Assembly: GCF_023715225.1 (NCBI RefSeq)
Contig: NZ_JAMBNS010000019.1
Coordinates: 1 to 61,504, forward strand
Direction: 5' to 3'
Length of the DNA: 61,504 nt
Source: Robertmurraya korlensis
GTDB taxonomy: Bacteria > Bacillota > Bacilli > Bacillales > Cytobacillaceae
Below the pieces are notes generated by a model. The model was not told where the DNA came from. It did no database searches and saw only the letters and a program-made list of their open reading frames with translations. The position numbers were made by a program, and so were the translations under genes. Position 1 is the first letter of the stretch, and each line of letters begins with the position of its first letter. Shown one piece after another: positions 49,881 to 59,795 of the stretch.

Positions 49881-52800
49881 TTAGGCAATATTTCCATTCC
49901 TTTTCTTAATTCCTCTATCAAATAGGCTATAAACAACTGGGATAACAAATAATGTTAAGAAGGTCGAGCTGATTAACCCACCAATCACTGTAATCCCCAT
50001 AGGCTGATTAATTTCTGTACCATCTCCTATTCCGAGCGCGAGCGGAACAAGTCCCAAAATTGTTGTCAAAGCGGTCATTAGAATTGGGCGAAACCGTTCT
50101 TTTACAGATACTACAATTGCTTCAGTCGTTTCCATTCCATGATCTTTCTTTTGATTGATATAGTCTATTATTACAATTGCATTATTAACGACGATACCTG
50201 CTAGAACAATCACTCCAATGATAACGGTCAAGCTAATTGGCGTGTTTGTAATGGTCAGAGCGATGGCAACTCCTATCACCATTAACGGAACCGTAAACAT
50301 GATTACAAACGGATATTTCAAGGATTCAAATTGTGCTGCCATAACGAGATACACAAACGTAATCGCCAAGACTAATGCTAATAACAATTGATCTAATGCA
50401 CTATCAAGCAATTCACGATCGCCACTAAAAACAACTTCTGTTTCATCAGCTAGTTTCAGGTTTTCTATCTCTTGATCCACTCTTCTTGATATAAAACCCA
50501 GATTCGTCGAATCTTTATACTTTACAGTGAATTGAACAGCAGCCTGTTGGTTAATTCTTTCTATTTTGACAGGCCCATATCCACGGTTAATATCAGTGAC
50601 ATCACCTAACTCCACGTATTTTCCAGCAGGGTTTTTTATTAGCAATCCTTTTATACTTTCCATACTTTCGCCTACACTTTTATCATATTCAACAATTACT
50701 CGATGGATTTCTGAATCGTCATCTACGATCTGAGTGGCAACACTCCCACGAGTCACGTTATTTACAATCATCGCAACAGCTGCTGGTGTTAAGCCTTGCT
50801 TTAATGCTTCCTTACGATTCACCGTGATCTGAATTTCTTCCAGCTGTTCCATTAAGTCTGTTGTAACCTCATTTACTTCGTTCAGTTTGTTTAATCTTTC
50901 ATAGATTTTACCAACCGATTCTTCTAGCCTCACCTTTTTCGTATCCATGACGCTGAATGTAAGGGTATTAGGATTCGACCCAGCAGTTGACTGCATATTA
51001 AATGATAGTTTAGCGGTTTTATTGGTGGACTTTGCTGCCTCTTCGATCGATTCCTTTACATCATCCGCGAATTGAAAGATGGAGCGTGTACGTTCATTAA
51101 GCGGTTTCATTTTTACGTACATCTCTGCTTCATTCGCGTTTCTTGCTCCTCTGAAGGAGCCCTCCTGTGTTGTTCCAATTAGGCTAACATATGTCTCAAC
51201 ATCCGATTCCTTTTTAAGTTCTTCTTCCATGGAAGTTAGAACTTTTTCTGTTTCTGACAACGCCATTCCATTTCCTAACTTAACACGAATGGTAAAAAAT
51301 CCTTCGTCCGTTTTCGGTAGAAACTGCATACCTACAGTTGTTAAACTAAACCCTCCTCCTACTAATAGCAAAGTCGAAATGATTAAAACGAGTATTCGAT
51401 GTTGTAAACACCATCTCACTCCCCCTTCAAGTCGAAGAAGAACATTGGAGCTTTGTCTTTCCTTCTCAACATTAAGTATAGAGGTCTTTAATAACCTACT
51501 TGCTAGCATAGGAACTACCGTTAACGACACTAACAACGACGCTATTAAGCTAAACGAAATGGTCACAGCAAATTCTTTAAAAAGCTCTCCAATAATTCCT
51601 GTAATAAAAACAACTGGTAAAAAGACCGCAACAGTGGTAAGAGTGGAAGCGGTGATGGCCCCACCCACCTCTTGTGAGCCATCACGAGCCGCGTCCTTAG
51701 CATCTTTGCCCAACGCCAAGTGACGATAAATATTTTCTATAACCACGATGGAGTTGTCCACCAACATTCCAATCCCTAATGCTAGTCCTCCAAGAGTCAT
51801 AATATTTAGTGTATAATCTGAAAAGTACATTAATACAAAGGTAAAAATAACTGAATACGGAATAGAAACTCCGATAATCAGTGGGCTTTTTACATTTTTT
51901 AAAAAGAGAAAAAGAACGACCATTGCAAATAGGCCACCAAGGAGTAAGGAAGTTGTTATATTTTGTATGGCTTCTTTTATGTATTCCCCTTGATCAAAAA
52001 TAATATCTGACTGTATCTCTTTATATTTTTCGTTTTCCAACAGTTTCTTTAATTCTTGAACAAATGCTTTAGATACTTCTGCCGTATTTGCATCAGATTG
52101 CTGAAGAACACTAAGAAGAACAGAAGGATTTTCATTTGTGCGGGTAATGGTACGATCATCCCGATTTTCTAGTTTTACATTACTTACATCACCTAAATGA
52201 ATCTCATCACCCGATAAAGGATCCATTGACACGGTTAATTTTTTTAATGTGTCTATAGAATCAAGGGTGGATATTATTCTTGTTGTTAATTGCTTCCCTT
52301 CAGTTAGGATAGGGTTACCAGGCATTGAAATATTGTTAGCCTGAATCAAATCAACTATATCACCTTGACTTAATGAGTAAGCCTTTAATTTTTCCTGATC
52401 AAGTTCGACCCTAACTTCCTTTTCAGAGGTTCCAGATAAATTTACACTTGCAACTCCATCTACTTTTGTTAACTCCAGTTCTAATTCCTGGGCTAACTGT
52501 CTCAACATCTCCTCATTCTCTTCCGCACTTAACGATAGTTGAATTACGGGAAACTGAGAAGGGTCAAATTTTAAGAACCTGGGCTTTTCTGCATCGTCCG
52601 GTAGATTTGTTAAATCAATACGTTGAATAATTTCATCCTGTATTTCATCAATATGTGTCGTCCAAGAAAATTGAAGAAGGATAAAGTTTGCGCCTTCTTG
52701 CGAAGTTGAGGTTAGTGTTTTTATTCCAGGCAGGGTGGCTAAGTTACTCTCCAGTGGTTTTGTTATTTTTTCTACAATCTCCTCAGGACTTGCACCTGGA

Positions 52801-52952
52801 TAATTCGTTACTACCACACCTACAGGAGGTTTTATCTCCGGTATTAGCTTTAATGGGATATTTACTAACGAAACAATTCCTAGAATGAGCACTAAGAACA
52901 TCGTGACAATTGTAAAGACTGGTCTTTTTATAGCATATTCACTAATCTTCAT
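49881..52952 (-). CDS. RND-family efflux transporter (AcrB/SwrC type)
   Basis: A 1023-residue protein with the twelve-helix layout of RND exporters: an N-terminal KRPVFTIVTMFLVLILG helix, periplasm-type loops after helices 1 and 7, and central GLALGIGMLVDNSIVVIENIYRHL with the charged residues of helix 4. In a Gram-positive without an outer membrane it acts alone or with small partners. B. subtilis SwrC exports surfactin and resists it. No TolC or membrane-fusion gene is adjacent. ATG 52952 is preceded by GAGGAG. Confidence 0.9.
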   Translation of the reverse strand: MKISEYAIKRPVFTIVTMFLVLILGIVSLVNIPLKLIPEIKPPVGVVVTNYPGASPEEIVEKITKPLESNLATLPGIKTLTSTSQEGANFILLQFSWTTHIDEIQDEIIQRIDLTNLPDDAEKPRFLKFDPSQFPVIQLSLSAEENEEMLRQLAQELELELTKVDGVASVNLSGTSEKEVRVELDQEKLKAYSLSQGDIVDLIQANNISMPGNPILTEGKQLTTRIISTLDSIDTLKKLTVSMDPLSGDEIHLGDVSNVKLENRDDRTITRTNENPSVLLSVLQQSDANTAEVSKAFVQELKKLLENEKYKEIQSDIIFDQGEYIKEAIQNITTSLLLGGLFAMVVLFLFLKNVKSPLIIGVSIPYSVIFTFVLMYFSDYTLNIMTLGGLALGIGMLVDNSIVVIENIYRHLALGKDAKDAARDGSQEVGGAITASTLTTVAVFLPVVFITGIIGELFKEFAVTISFSLIASLLVSLTVVPMLASRLLKTSILNVEKERQSSNVLLRLEGGVRWCLQHRILVLIISTLLLVGGGFSLTTVGMQFLPKTDEGFFTIRVKLGNGMALSETEKVLTSMEEELKKESDVETYVSLIGTTQEGSFRGARNANEAEMYVKMKPLNERTRSIFQFADDVKESIEEAAKSTNKTAKLSFNMQSTAGSNPNTLTFSVMDTKKVRLEESVGKIYERLNKLNEVNEVTTDLMEQLEEIQITVNRKEALKQGLTPAAVAMIVNNVTRGSVATQIVDDDSEIHRVIVEYDKSVGESMESIKGLLIKNPAGKYVELGDVTDINRGYGPVKIERINQQAAVQFTVKYKDSTNLGFISRRVDQEIENLKLADETEVVFSGDRELLDSALDQLLLALVLAITFVYLVMAAQFESLKYPFVIMFTVPLMVIGVAIALTITNTPISLTVIIGVIVLAGIVVNNAIVIIDYINQKKDHGMETTEAIVVSVKERFRPILMTALTTILGLVPLALGIGDGTEINQPMGITVIGGLISSTFLTLFVIPVVYSLFDRGIKKRNGNIA

Positions 52953-53070
52953 TCCATCGCTAACTCCTCTCAAACCCTAACAGATTCAGCTGACTGAAAG
53001 CTTTTATGCCCCATATTATAAAAGAAGCACAATATCGTATGCAAATAAGCGTTGTATTCAAACTCTCTGC

Positions 53071-53098
53071 AAAAAAAACTTCCCCAATATTGGAGAAG
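53071..53098 (-). terminator. Terminator after the EAL gene
   Basis: On the minus strand CTTCTCC-AATATT-GGGGAAG (one mismatch) runs into TTTTTTTTGC. Confidence 0.7.
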
Positions 53099-53116
53099 CT
53101 TACATAAAAAATATTC

Positions 53117-54100
53117 TTAAAGTTGTATATTTATATATTGATCCCCTGCTTTTGGTTTTCCAATAAAATACCCTTGAGCTAGGTTCATGCCGAGGTCTCT
53201 ACACAACTCTAGTTCTTCCATTCTTTCAATTCCTTCTGCCAGAACTTGAATGTTTAGTTCTTTTGCAACTAGTTGAACTTCCCTTAAAAACTTTTGCTTT
53301 TCCTTCTCTTGATCGCAGTGATCAATGTAGCTTCGGTCAATTTTTACATAATCAGGATGTAACAGTTCTAGCATGTCAATTGTAGAAAAACCTGATCCTA
53401 CATCATCAAGGGCCACCTTCATCCCCTGTTTTTTGTACGTAATAAACACCTTTTGCAAATGTTCAACATCTTTAATTTTCTCTGTCTCCACAACCTCAAA
53501 TACTAAATCGGTTGGATCAATTCCATATCTATTAACTAGATGAAAAGTATGCTGCAGACAAAATTCCGGATTATAAATGGTCGAAGGCAAAAAATTAATA
53601 AAACTTTTGACCCCTTTTTTTATATACTTTCTACGAGTCTGTATAGCAACCTCTCTTGCCCTTTGGTCAAGCATCGATAGTAGTCCTGTATTTTCTGCCA
53701 CCTGAAATAGCTGCCCTGGTGGAATTGGGTTCATGCTATTTGTCCGTAATAGAGATTCAAATGCAAATAATTGGTTATTCTGTAAATCGATAATAGGTTG
53801 TAAATGGCCAATTAACTCGCCAGTTTGAATAACTTGAACAACATCACGATTTTTTACCCTCTCAAATAAAATAGGTAATGTCGTCATCAATGTTGGTTTT
53901 ACTCTATTACTGGATAAAGCTGCTTTTATATCCGGACGGTTTTTCAGATCTATAGTCAATGTTTTTAAATGCTCTTCTAATTCCTGAAACGAAGAGTATT
54001 CATACTCAGTTAAAGTATTTTCAGTATTCATTCCCTCGATAAATAAGTACCCTGAGGTATCAATTTGGTAACTAACTCCGCATTCGGTACATTTTTTCAT
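53117..54100 (-). CDS. EAL-domain c-di-GMP phosphodiesterase
   Basis: A 327-residue cytoplasmic protein. It has a short N-terminal segment with a C-x2-C pair (CTECG), a helical region (about 35-95), then an EAL domain (about 97-325). The signature reads FESLLR instead of EALLR, yet the metal- and base-binding residues appear kept: N in FINFLPS, E in EVVETE, DD in ALDDVGSGFS, K in YVKIDRS, E in LAEGIE, Q in AQGYFIGKP. It probably cleaves cyclic di-GMP, whose effector could be the PilZ protein. Confidence 0.85.
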   Translation of the reverse strand: MKKCTECGVSYQIDTSGYLFIEGMNTENTLTEYEYSSFQELEEHLKTLTIDLKNRPDIKAALSSNRVKPTLMTTLPILFERVKNRDVVQVIQTGELIGHLQPIIDLQNNQLFAFESLLRTNSMNPIPPGQLFQVAENTGLLSMLDQRAREVAIQTRRKYIKKGVKSFINFLPSTIYNPEFCLQHTFHLVNRYGIDPTDLVFEVVETEKIKDVEHLQKVFITYKKQGMKVALDDVGSGFSTIDMLELLHPDYVKIDRSYIDHCDQEKEKQKFLREVQLVAKELNIQVLAEGIERMEELELCRDLGMNLAQGYFIGKPKAGDQYINIQL

Positions 54101-54161
54101 AAAAGCTCCTCCAGGTCTTAAGAATCAATACTATTATACCAAAAGCTGCATTTTTTCATAG

Positions 54162-54191
54162 AAAAAAGAAGCCCTCTGCTACGAGGACTTC
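54162..54191 (-). terminator. Terminator after prfC
   Basis: GAAGTCCTC / GAGGGCTTC with a 6-nt loop (one mismatch), followed on the minus strand by TTTTTTC. Confidence 0.75.
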
Positions 54192-54198
54192 TAGGTAC

Positions 54199-55779
54199 TT
54201 ATTGGTAATCATCCATAGGGTTATATAGTGTAATGTCTGGATTTTTTTCTTGGAACCAACGAAGAGCAAAATCGTTTTCGAAAAGAAATACTTTCTTATC
54301 ATAGCGATCCTTTACTAATAGGCTTCGACTGCTAGAAAGATTTTCATTTATTTCTTCATTTTCAACCCAACGCACAATTTTTGAACCTAGTCTTTCCATT
54401 AATACTTCTGCATTGTATTCATTTCTCATCCGATGCTCGAACACCTCAAATTGGAGTTGACCAACGGCCCCTAACAAATAATCATCTGTTCGAACCGTAC
54501 GGAAGAGCTGAATGGCACCTTCTTGGACAAGCTGCTGAATTCCTTTATGAAAAGACTTTTGCTTCATTACATTTTTAGCAGAAACTCGAACAAAGAGTTC
54601 AGGAGTAAACTGTGGAAGCTTTTCGTATTGAAAATTGTTTTTCCCAACTGTCAGTGTATCTCCAATTTGATACGTACCTGGATCATACAAACCAATAATA
54701 TCTCCACTAACCGCTTCATCAACCGTGTTTCTGTCATCAGCCATAAACTGTGTGGATTGAGAAAGCTTCATTGACTTTCCTAAACGTGGAATATTGACAG
54801 TCATCCCTCTTTCAAATTTCCCTGAACATACACGTAAAAAGGCAATTCTGTCCCTGTGAGCAGGGTTCATATTTGCTTGAATCTTAAAAATAAAGCCAGA
54901 AAAATCCTCTGATAATGGATCAATGTTTCCTTCTGTAGATTCACGTGCTTGAGGTGAAGGAGCAAATTGAAGATATGTTTCTAGAAAAGTTTGAACACCA
55001 AAGTTCGCTAGGGCGCTGCCAAAGAATACAGGCGTTAGTTCCCCATTTGCTATTCTTTCACGAGAAAATTCATTCCCCGCTTCATTTAATAGCATGATTT
55101 CCTCCAACGTTTGGTCATACAAGGAGTATTGCTTTAGTTTATGATCTCCTTCTATTTCTCCATCTTCATTTAACCCGACAAATCGTTCTTCCTCATCCAC
55201 ACGGAATTGTTCAATTCGCTTGTAGAAACGGTCATATATCCCTAGAAATTCTTTCCCCATTCCAATCGGCCAGTTCATCGGGTATGATTCTATTCCCATA
55301 ACCTCTTCTAGTTCAGCTAAAAGTTCTAATGGTGATTTCCCCTGACGGTCAAGCTTATTGATAAAGGTAAAAATTGGAATACCCCTCATTCGACATACTT
55401 TAAATAGCTTTAAGGTCTGCTCCTCAATCCCTTTTGCTGAATCGATAATCATGACCGCGCTATCAACAGCAGTAAGAGTACGGTACGTATCTTCACTGAA
55501 GTCTTGGTGACCTGGTGTATCAAGAATATTCACTCGACAATCATTATAATCAAATTGCATCACACTCGACGTAACTGAAATACCACGTTGCTTTTCAATT
55601 TCCATCCAGTCGCTCGTTGCAAACTTACCCGTTTTCTTTCCTTTAACTGTTCCCGCATCACGAATGGCTCCACCAAATAACAATAACTTTTCTGTTAATG
55701 TCGTTTTCCCAGCATCCGGGTGGGAAATGATCGCAAATGTGCGACGCGATTGTACATCATCTTTAAAATTTTTTGCCAT
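54199..55779 (-). CDS. prfC: Peptide chain release factor 3
   Basis: A 526-residue translational GTPase. G1 is [15 protein letters not shown], followed by the RGISV switch, DTPGHQDF and NKLDR. Length and motifs match RF3 (529 in E. coli). It speeds the release of RF1/RF2 after termination. The start is ATG 55779, after GAAAGGAATTTC; an in-frame extension to 55884 has no support. A single-gene transcript ends at a terminator. Confidence 0.95.
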   Translation of the reverse strand: MAKNFKDDVQSRRTFAIISHPDAGKTTLTEKLLLFGGAIRDAGTVKGKKTGKFATSDWMEIEKQRGISVTSSVMQFDYNDCRVNILDTPGHQDFSEDTYRTLTAVDSAVMIIDSAKGIEEQTLKLFKVCRMRGIPIFTFINKLDRQGKSPLELLAELEEVMGIESYPMNWPIGMGKEFLGIYDRFYKRIEQFRVDEEERFVGLNEDGEIEGDHKLKQYSLYDQTLEEIMLLNEAGNEFSRERIANGELTPVFFGSALANFGVQTFLETYLQFAPSPQARESTEGNIDPLSEDFSGFIFKIQANMNPAHRDRIAFLRVCSGKFERGMTVNIPRLGKSMKLSQSTQFMADDRNTVDEAVSGDIIGLYDPGTYQIGDTLTVGKNNFQYEKLPQFTPELFVRVSAKNVMKQKSFHKGIQQLVQEGAIQLFRTVRTDDYLLGAVGQLQFEVFEHRMRNEYNAEVLMERLGSKIVRWVENEEINENLSSSRSLLVKDRYDKKVFLFENDFALRWFQEKNPDITLYNPMDDYQ

Positions 55780-55972
55780 TATAGAAATTCCTTTCTTTCC
55801 TAACACAAATTCATCCATAACTTCAATCTTATCGTGACTGTAGGAAGTTTGCAATGTGTTCTTTACAAAAGCAATCACAAACATATCATTATGTTCATTT
55901 ATTCATGAAAGTTCTTCCTTTTCAAGAAAATAATTTCTGCTATAATGAGATAGAAATCAAACTAAATAGGTA

Positions 55973-56131
55973 AGAATTGTAGGGGGACCGGTGAAGACCG
56001 GTTGAGAGTGCATCCAACTGATGCTGACCCTTTGAACCTGATCTGGATGATACCAGCGTAGGGAACATATTCTTTAGACAATACACTTGTTTAAATATAT
56101 GCGCCCGGTTCAAAAACTGCGGCGTTTTTTT
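55973..56131 (+). ncRNA. TPP riboswitch (THI element) of the thi operon
   Basis: The aptamer (55973-56073) has AGAAT / ATTCT closing arms, GGGG, CTGAGA-like GGTTGAGAGTGC, ACCCTTTGAACCTGAT and the final TAGGGAA. A terminator CGCCCGGTT / AACTGCGGCG (one bulge) with TTTTTTT lies at 56101-56131. Thiamin pyrophosphate shuts transcription of thiY and its followers. TATAAT at 55941-55946 is the likely -10. Confidence 0.95.
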
Positions 56132-56184
56132 GACGTCACAAGGTCCAGTTCATATTCCTACTTATACCATTGGAGGAGAAAGAA

Positions 56185-57180
56185 ATGAAAAAATGGATTG
56201 CTGTATTAGCAGCTTCTGTGTTACTCGTAGGATGTTCAGAAACAAATGAACAACAAACAGAAAAAGAGGAATCAAGCACTGACTTAAAAAAAGTAACTGT
56301 CGTTCTTGATTGGACCCCAAATACAAATCACACAGGGCTATATGTTGCAAAAGAAAAAGGCTTTTTTGAAGAGGAAGGTCTTGATGTGAATATTCAGATG
56401 CCTGGAGAGGCTGGTGCTGACCAACTTGTTGCTTCAGAGAAAGCAGACTTTGGTGTAGGTTATCAAGAGGGTATTACACAGGCTAGAGTTCAAGGCGTAC
56501 CTCTTGTTTCTATAGCTGCAGTCATTCAACACAACACATCTGGTTTCGCATCACCTGCTTCTAAAAACATTCAGTCTCCTAAGGATTTTGAAGGAAAAAC
56601 ATACGGTGGTTGGGGTTCACCTGTTGAAGAATCTGTCATCGACTCCATTATGAAGCAGGAGCAAGCTGATGTAGAAAAGGTGAATATTGTAAACATTGGT
56701 GATGCCGACTTCTTTACTGCTGTTGAACGTGATATTGACTTTGCATGGATATACTACGGTTGGACAGGCGTGGAAGCGGAATTACGAGGAGAAGACATAA
56801 ATATGGTCTACTTAACCGATTACTCCGAAAAGCTTGACTACTACACACCTGTGTTAACAACTAGTGAAAACATGATTAACAACGATCCAGAAACAGTAAA
56901 AGCTTTTGTTAAAGCCGCTTCAAAAGGCTATGAATTCGCTATCGAACATCCTTCCGATGCGGCGGACGTCCTGATCAAAGCTGCTCCAGAGCTTGACGCA
57001 GAGCTTGTAAAGAAAAGTCAGGAATGGCTCGCAACCAAATATCAAGACGATGCAGACCAATGGGGTGAGCAACGTTTAGAAGTATGGGAAAACTATGCTT
57101 CTTGGATGCTTGAGAATGGGTTGCTAGAATCTGAGTTAGAAGCAGAAAAAGCCTTTACAAATGAATTTTTACCACAATAG
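56185..57180 (+). CDS. thiY: ThiY, thiamin-precursor ABC transporter lipoprotein
   Basis: A 331-residue lipoprotein: signal MKKWIAVLAASVLLVGC, then an NMT1/THI5-like domain with VVLDWTPNTNHTGLYVAKEKGFF and FGVGYQEGITQARVQGVP. ThiY binds N-formyl-4-amino-5-aminomethyl-2-methylpyrimidine, a thiamin breakdown product. ATG 56185 follows GGAGGAGAAAG; the ATG at 56170 sits inside that site. It is first after the TPP riboswitch. Confidence 0.9.
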   Translation: MKKWIAVLAASVLLVGCSETNEQQTEKEESSTDLKKVTVVLDWTPNTNHTGLYVAKEKGFFEEEGLDVNIQMPGEAGADQLVASEKADFGVGYQEGITQARVQGVPLVSIAAVIQHNTSGFASPASKNIQSPKDFEGKTYGGWGSPVEESVIDSIMKQEQADVEKVNIVNIGDADFFTAVERDIDFAWIYYGWTGVEAELRGEDINMVYLTDYSEKLDYYTPVLTTSENMINNDPETVKAFVKAASKGYEFAIEHPSDAADVLIKAAPELDAELVKKSQEWLATKYQDDADQWGEQRLEVWENYASWMLENGLLESELEAEKAFTNEFLPQ

Positions 57181-57191
57181 GAGTTGTTTAT

Positions 57192-57485
57192 ATGACAAAC
57201 GCACTTGTTAGTATACAAATAATCCCGAAGACAAAAAACGGGGAAAATGTGATTCCTTACGTCGATGCAGCAATAGCCATTATTGATGCATCAGGAGTAA
57301 AGTATGAGGTTCATCCCTTGGAAACAACTATGGAGGGTGATCTTCAGGAACTTTTTGCAATTATTACGAAAATGAATGAAAAGATGATAGAAATGGGAAG
57401 CAGCAATGTTATTTCGCAGGTGAAGATTCTTTATCAACCAAGTGGTATAAAAATGGATACACTTACGGAGAAATATCGTTCATGA
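57192..57485 (+). CDS. Thiamin-binding protein (MTH1187/YkoF/DUF77 type)
   Basis: A 97-residue ferredoxin-like-fold protein: VSIQIIPKTKNGENVIPYVDAAIAII, YEVHPLETTMEGDLQELFAII and VISQVKILYQPSG. The family is reported to bind thiamin or related pyrimidines. It sits between thiY and thiX; its stop overlaps the thiX start by 4 nt (ATGA). It may act as a soluble receptor for the imported pyrimidine. Confidence 0.85.
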   Translation: MTNALVSIQIIPKTKNGENVIPYVDAAIAIIDASGVKYEVHPLETTMEGDLQELFAIITKMNEKMIEMGSSNVISQVKILYQPSGIKMDTLTEKYRS

Positions 57486-58255
57486 TAAAAAAATTACAAA
57501 AAGGGTGGAGACCAATTTTTGTTCTCCTCCTTTTATTCATTGGCTGGGAATTCACCGCAAGAATTACTGAGATTCCAACTTGGCTTCTCCCAACTCCATC
57601 ACAAATTTTTAACGAGCTCATAAATGGCTGGAGCAGTGTCTCTGTACATCTTACATCCACCATTAAGCTTATTTTTCTAGGCTTTGTTTCTGGAGTTACC
57701 GTAGGTCTGTTAACCGCCTTTATTTTACATAATATCCCTTTTTTAAAAGAATCATTATATCCGCTTCTTATTTTATCGCAAAATATACCCATTATCGTAC
57801 TGGCTCCACTTCTTGTTATATGGTTTGGCTTCGGTCTATTACCAAAATTAATTGTAATCACTCTGGTTTGTTTTTTTCCCATTACGATTTCAGCCATGGA
57901 TGGATTTCGCCAGGTTGCTCCAGATCTCTTCCATTATATGCAGATGGCAGGAGCAACTAAACGACAGTTATTTTGGAAACTTGAATTACCATTTGCCCTT
58001 CCCTCCATCTTTTCAGGCCTGAAAATTTCAGCGACCTATAGTGTCATGGGGGCCGTTATCTCTGAATGGTTAGGATCAGAGAATGGGATTGGAGTCTATA
58101 TGACGCTTTCTTCCTCATCGTTTCGAACAGACCGGGTGTTTGTTGCCATATTTCTCATTATGCTATTAAGTTTGTTATTTTTTATCGTGATCAATTGGTT
58201 GGAGAGATTTATTATTCGTTGGAAAGCTGAGGAGAAAAATCGTGGAGCTTCTTGA
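57482..58255 (+). CDS. thiX: ThiX, ABC transporter permease
   Basis: A 257-residue inner membrane protein with six helices. The EAA loop, which docks the ATPase, is present as YMQMAGATKRQLFWKLELPFALPSIFSGLKI. It is of the binding-protein-dependent transport type found with ThiY. It overlaps DUF77 and thiZ genes, so the unit is a tight operon. Confidence 0.9.
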   Translation: MIKKLQKGWRPIFVLLLLFIGWEFTARITEIPTWLLPTPSQIFNELINGWSSVSVHLTSTIKLIFLGFVSGVTVGLLTAFILHNIPFLKESLYPLLILSQNIPIIVLAPLLVIWFGFGLLPKLIVITLVCFFPITISAMDGFRQVAPDLFHYMQMAGATKRQLFWKLELPFALPSIFSGLKISATYSVMGAVISEWLGSENGIGVYMTLSSSSFRTDRVFVAIFLIMLLSLLFFIVINWLERFIIRWKAEEKNRGAS

Positions 58256-58988
58256 ATTACAAAATGTGTCTTTTTCATATCGAGATAAACAAATTTTAAA
58301 TGATCTCAACCTCTTTATTAAGAACGGGGAATTCGTAACCATTCTTGGTCCCTCTGGTAGTGGGAAGAGTACGATTTTCCAGTTAATTGGTGGACTACAG
58401 TCTCCACATACAGGGTCCATTATTCTCGAAGGAAATGACATTACAGGTAACAGAGGACATATTAGTTATATGCCTCAAACCCCTTCCTTACTGCCTTGGC
58501 GTACTATCATTCAAAATGTCGTTCTAGGTCAAGAGCTGAAAGCTAAAAAAAATTACAAAACCGCAGATGAAATGCTGCAGAAAGCGGGGCTAATGGAGTA
58601 TAGAAATGCTTTTCCTCACGAACTTTCAGGAGGTATGAAGCAAAGAGTTGCATTTTCACGTGCACTCCTAAGTCCCCAGCCCATCATATGTTTAGATGAA
58701 CCATTTTCAGCTTTAGACGAATTAACTCGTCATGAAATGCAGTTATGGCTACTTTCGATTTGGGAACAGTACAAAAAAACAATTATTTTTGTTACCCATA
58801 ATATAGAGGAGTCACTCTTTCTTTCCGACCGAATACTCGTGTTATCTGATAAACCTGCAAGAATTAAACAAGAAGTTATCGTTCCCTTTTCTCGACCAAG
58901 AAATGAGGAGTTGATGTTCTCTGAAGAGTTTCTTCGCCACAAAAAAATGATTCATGATTTCTTAAAAGAAAAGGTTGGTCAGGAATGA
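58242..58988 (+). CDS. thiZ: ThiZ, ABC transporter ATP-binding protein
   Basis: The 248-residue ATPase has Walker A GPSGSGKST, Q-loop YMPQTPS, signature LSGGMKQRVAFSRAL, Walker B IICLDEPFSAL and the switch His in FVTHNIEE. It powers the ThiX permease. Its GTG start (after GAGGAGAAAAATC) lies inside the end of thiX (14-nt overlap). Its stop overlaps the next gene by 4 nt. Confidence 0.9.
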   Translation: MELLELQNVSFSYRDKQILNDLNLFIKNGEFVTILGPSGSGKSTIFQLIGGLQSPHTGSIILEGNDITGNRGHISYMPQTPSLLPWRTIIQNVVLGQELKAKKNYKTADEMLQKAGLMEYRNAFPHELSGGMKQRVAFSRALLSPQPIICLDEPFSALDELTRHEMQLWLLSIWEQYKKTIIFVTHNIEESLFLSDRILVLSDKPARIKQEVIVPFSRPRNEELMFSEEFLRHKKMIHDFLKEKVGQE

Positions 58989-59755
58989 AGAAAATTATAG
59001 ACTGCCATATACATCTAGATAAGTATATAGATGAAGAGGTCCTCACGATGATGGAGACACTTGACGAAGTTGAAATGCTCATAAGCGTTTCCTATGACTT
59101 AGAATCTTGCAAAAGAAACTCTTTTCTTTCAAGGATCTACCCTCAAGTCAAATCAGCGTTTGGATTTCACCCTGAGCAAGCTATAGGTTCAGACGAAGAA
59201 ATGGCAGACCTCTTTCAATGGGTGAACTCACATTTCGATGAGATGATTGCGGTTGGAGAAGTTGGCCTCCCCTATTTCTTACGGACTTCACCTTCCTGGA
59301 ACTCCTCTCTAGGACCGTATATAGAACTACTTGAAGAGTGGGTAATGCTGGCTAGCAAGAAAACCTTGCCAATCTCGCTTCATGCCATTTATGAGGACGT
59401 GCCAACCGTTTGTGCTATGTTAGAAAAACATAGTATTGAAAATGCTCATTTCCACTGGTTTAAAGGAGCAGACACTGATATGGATCGAATCATTCAGAAC
59501 GGACACTTCATCTCAATAACTCCTGACCTTCTTTATGAAAAAGAAATTCAACATATCGCTAAGCGTTTTCCCCTTTCACAAATCATGGTTGAAACAGACG
59601 GTCCCTGGCCCTTTAAAGGACCGTTTAGCGGCAGAATGACACATCCTAACATGATTCATCAAACAATAAGACAGCTTTCTGAATTGAAAGCTATCCCAGT
59701 GGAAAAGACATATGAAACACTGTATGTAAACACAAAACAATTCTTTCGTTTATAA
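58985..59755 (+). CDS. TatD-related metal-dependent hydrolase
   Basis: A 256-residue protein with the TatD-type amidohydrolase metal sites: DCHIHLD (H-x-H), GEVGLPYF (Glu), SLHAIYED, HFHWFKG and METDGPWPF (Asp). TatD enzymes are DNases or other hydrolases. It is the last gene of the thi operon and overlaps thiZ by 4 nt. A role in processing the imported formylpyrimidine is an open possibility: no ylmB-like deformylase or tenA gene is in the operon. Confidence 0.8.
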   Translation: MKKIIDCHIHLDKYIDEEVLTMMETLDEVEMLISVSYDLESCKRNSFLSRIYPQVKSAFGFHPEQAIGSDEEMADLFQWVNSHFDEMIAVGEVGLPYFLRTSPSWNSSLGPYIELLEEWVMLASKKTLPISLHAIYEDVPTVCAMLEKHSIENAHFHWFKGADTDMDRIIQNGHFISITPDLLYEKEIQHIAKRFPLSQIMVETDGPWPFKGPFSGRMTHPNMIHQTIRQLSELKAIPVEKTYETLYVNTKQFFRL

Positions 59756-59759
59756 AAGG

Positions 59760-59787
59760 AATGAAGGTGAGAGACCCCACCTTCATT
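59760..59787. terminator. Bidirectional terminator, thi operon / YjcZ pair
   Basis: AATGAAGGTG / CACCTTCATT with an 8-nt loop and T/A-rich flanks. Confidence 0.8.
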
Positions 59788-59795
59788 CTTTATTA

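Noticed and set aside
54199-55884. prfC extended to 55884
   Set aside because: The normal RF3 start MAKNF... at 55779 has GAAAGGAA upstream; the extension has no ribosome site.
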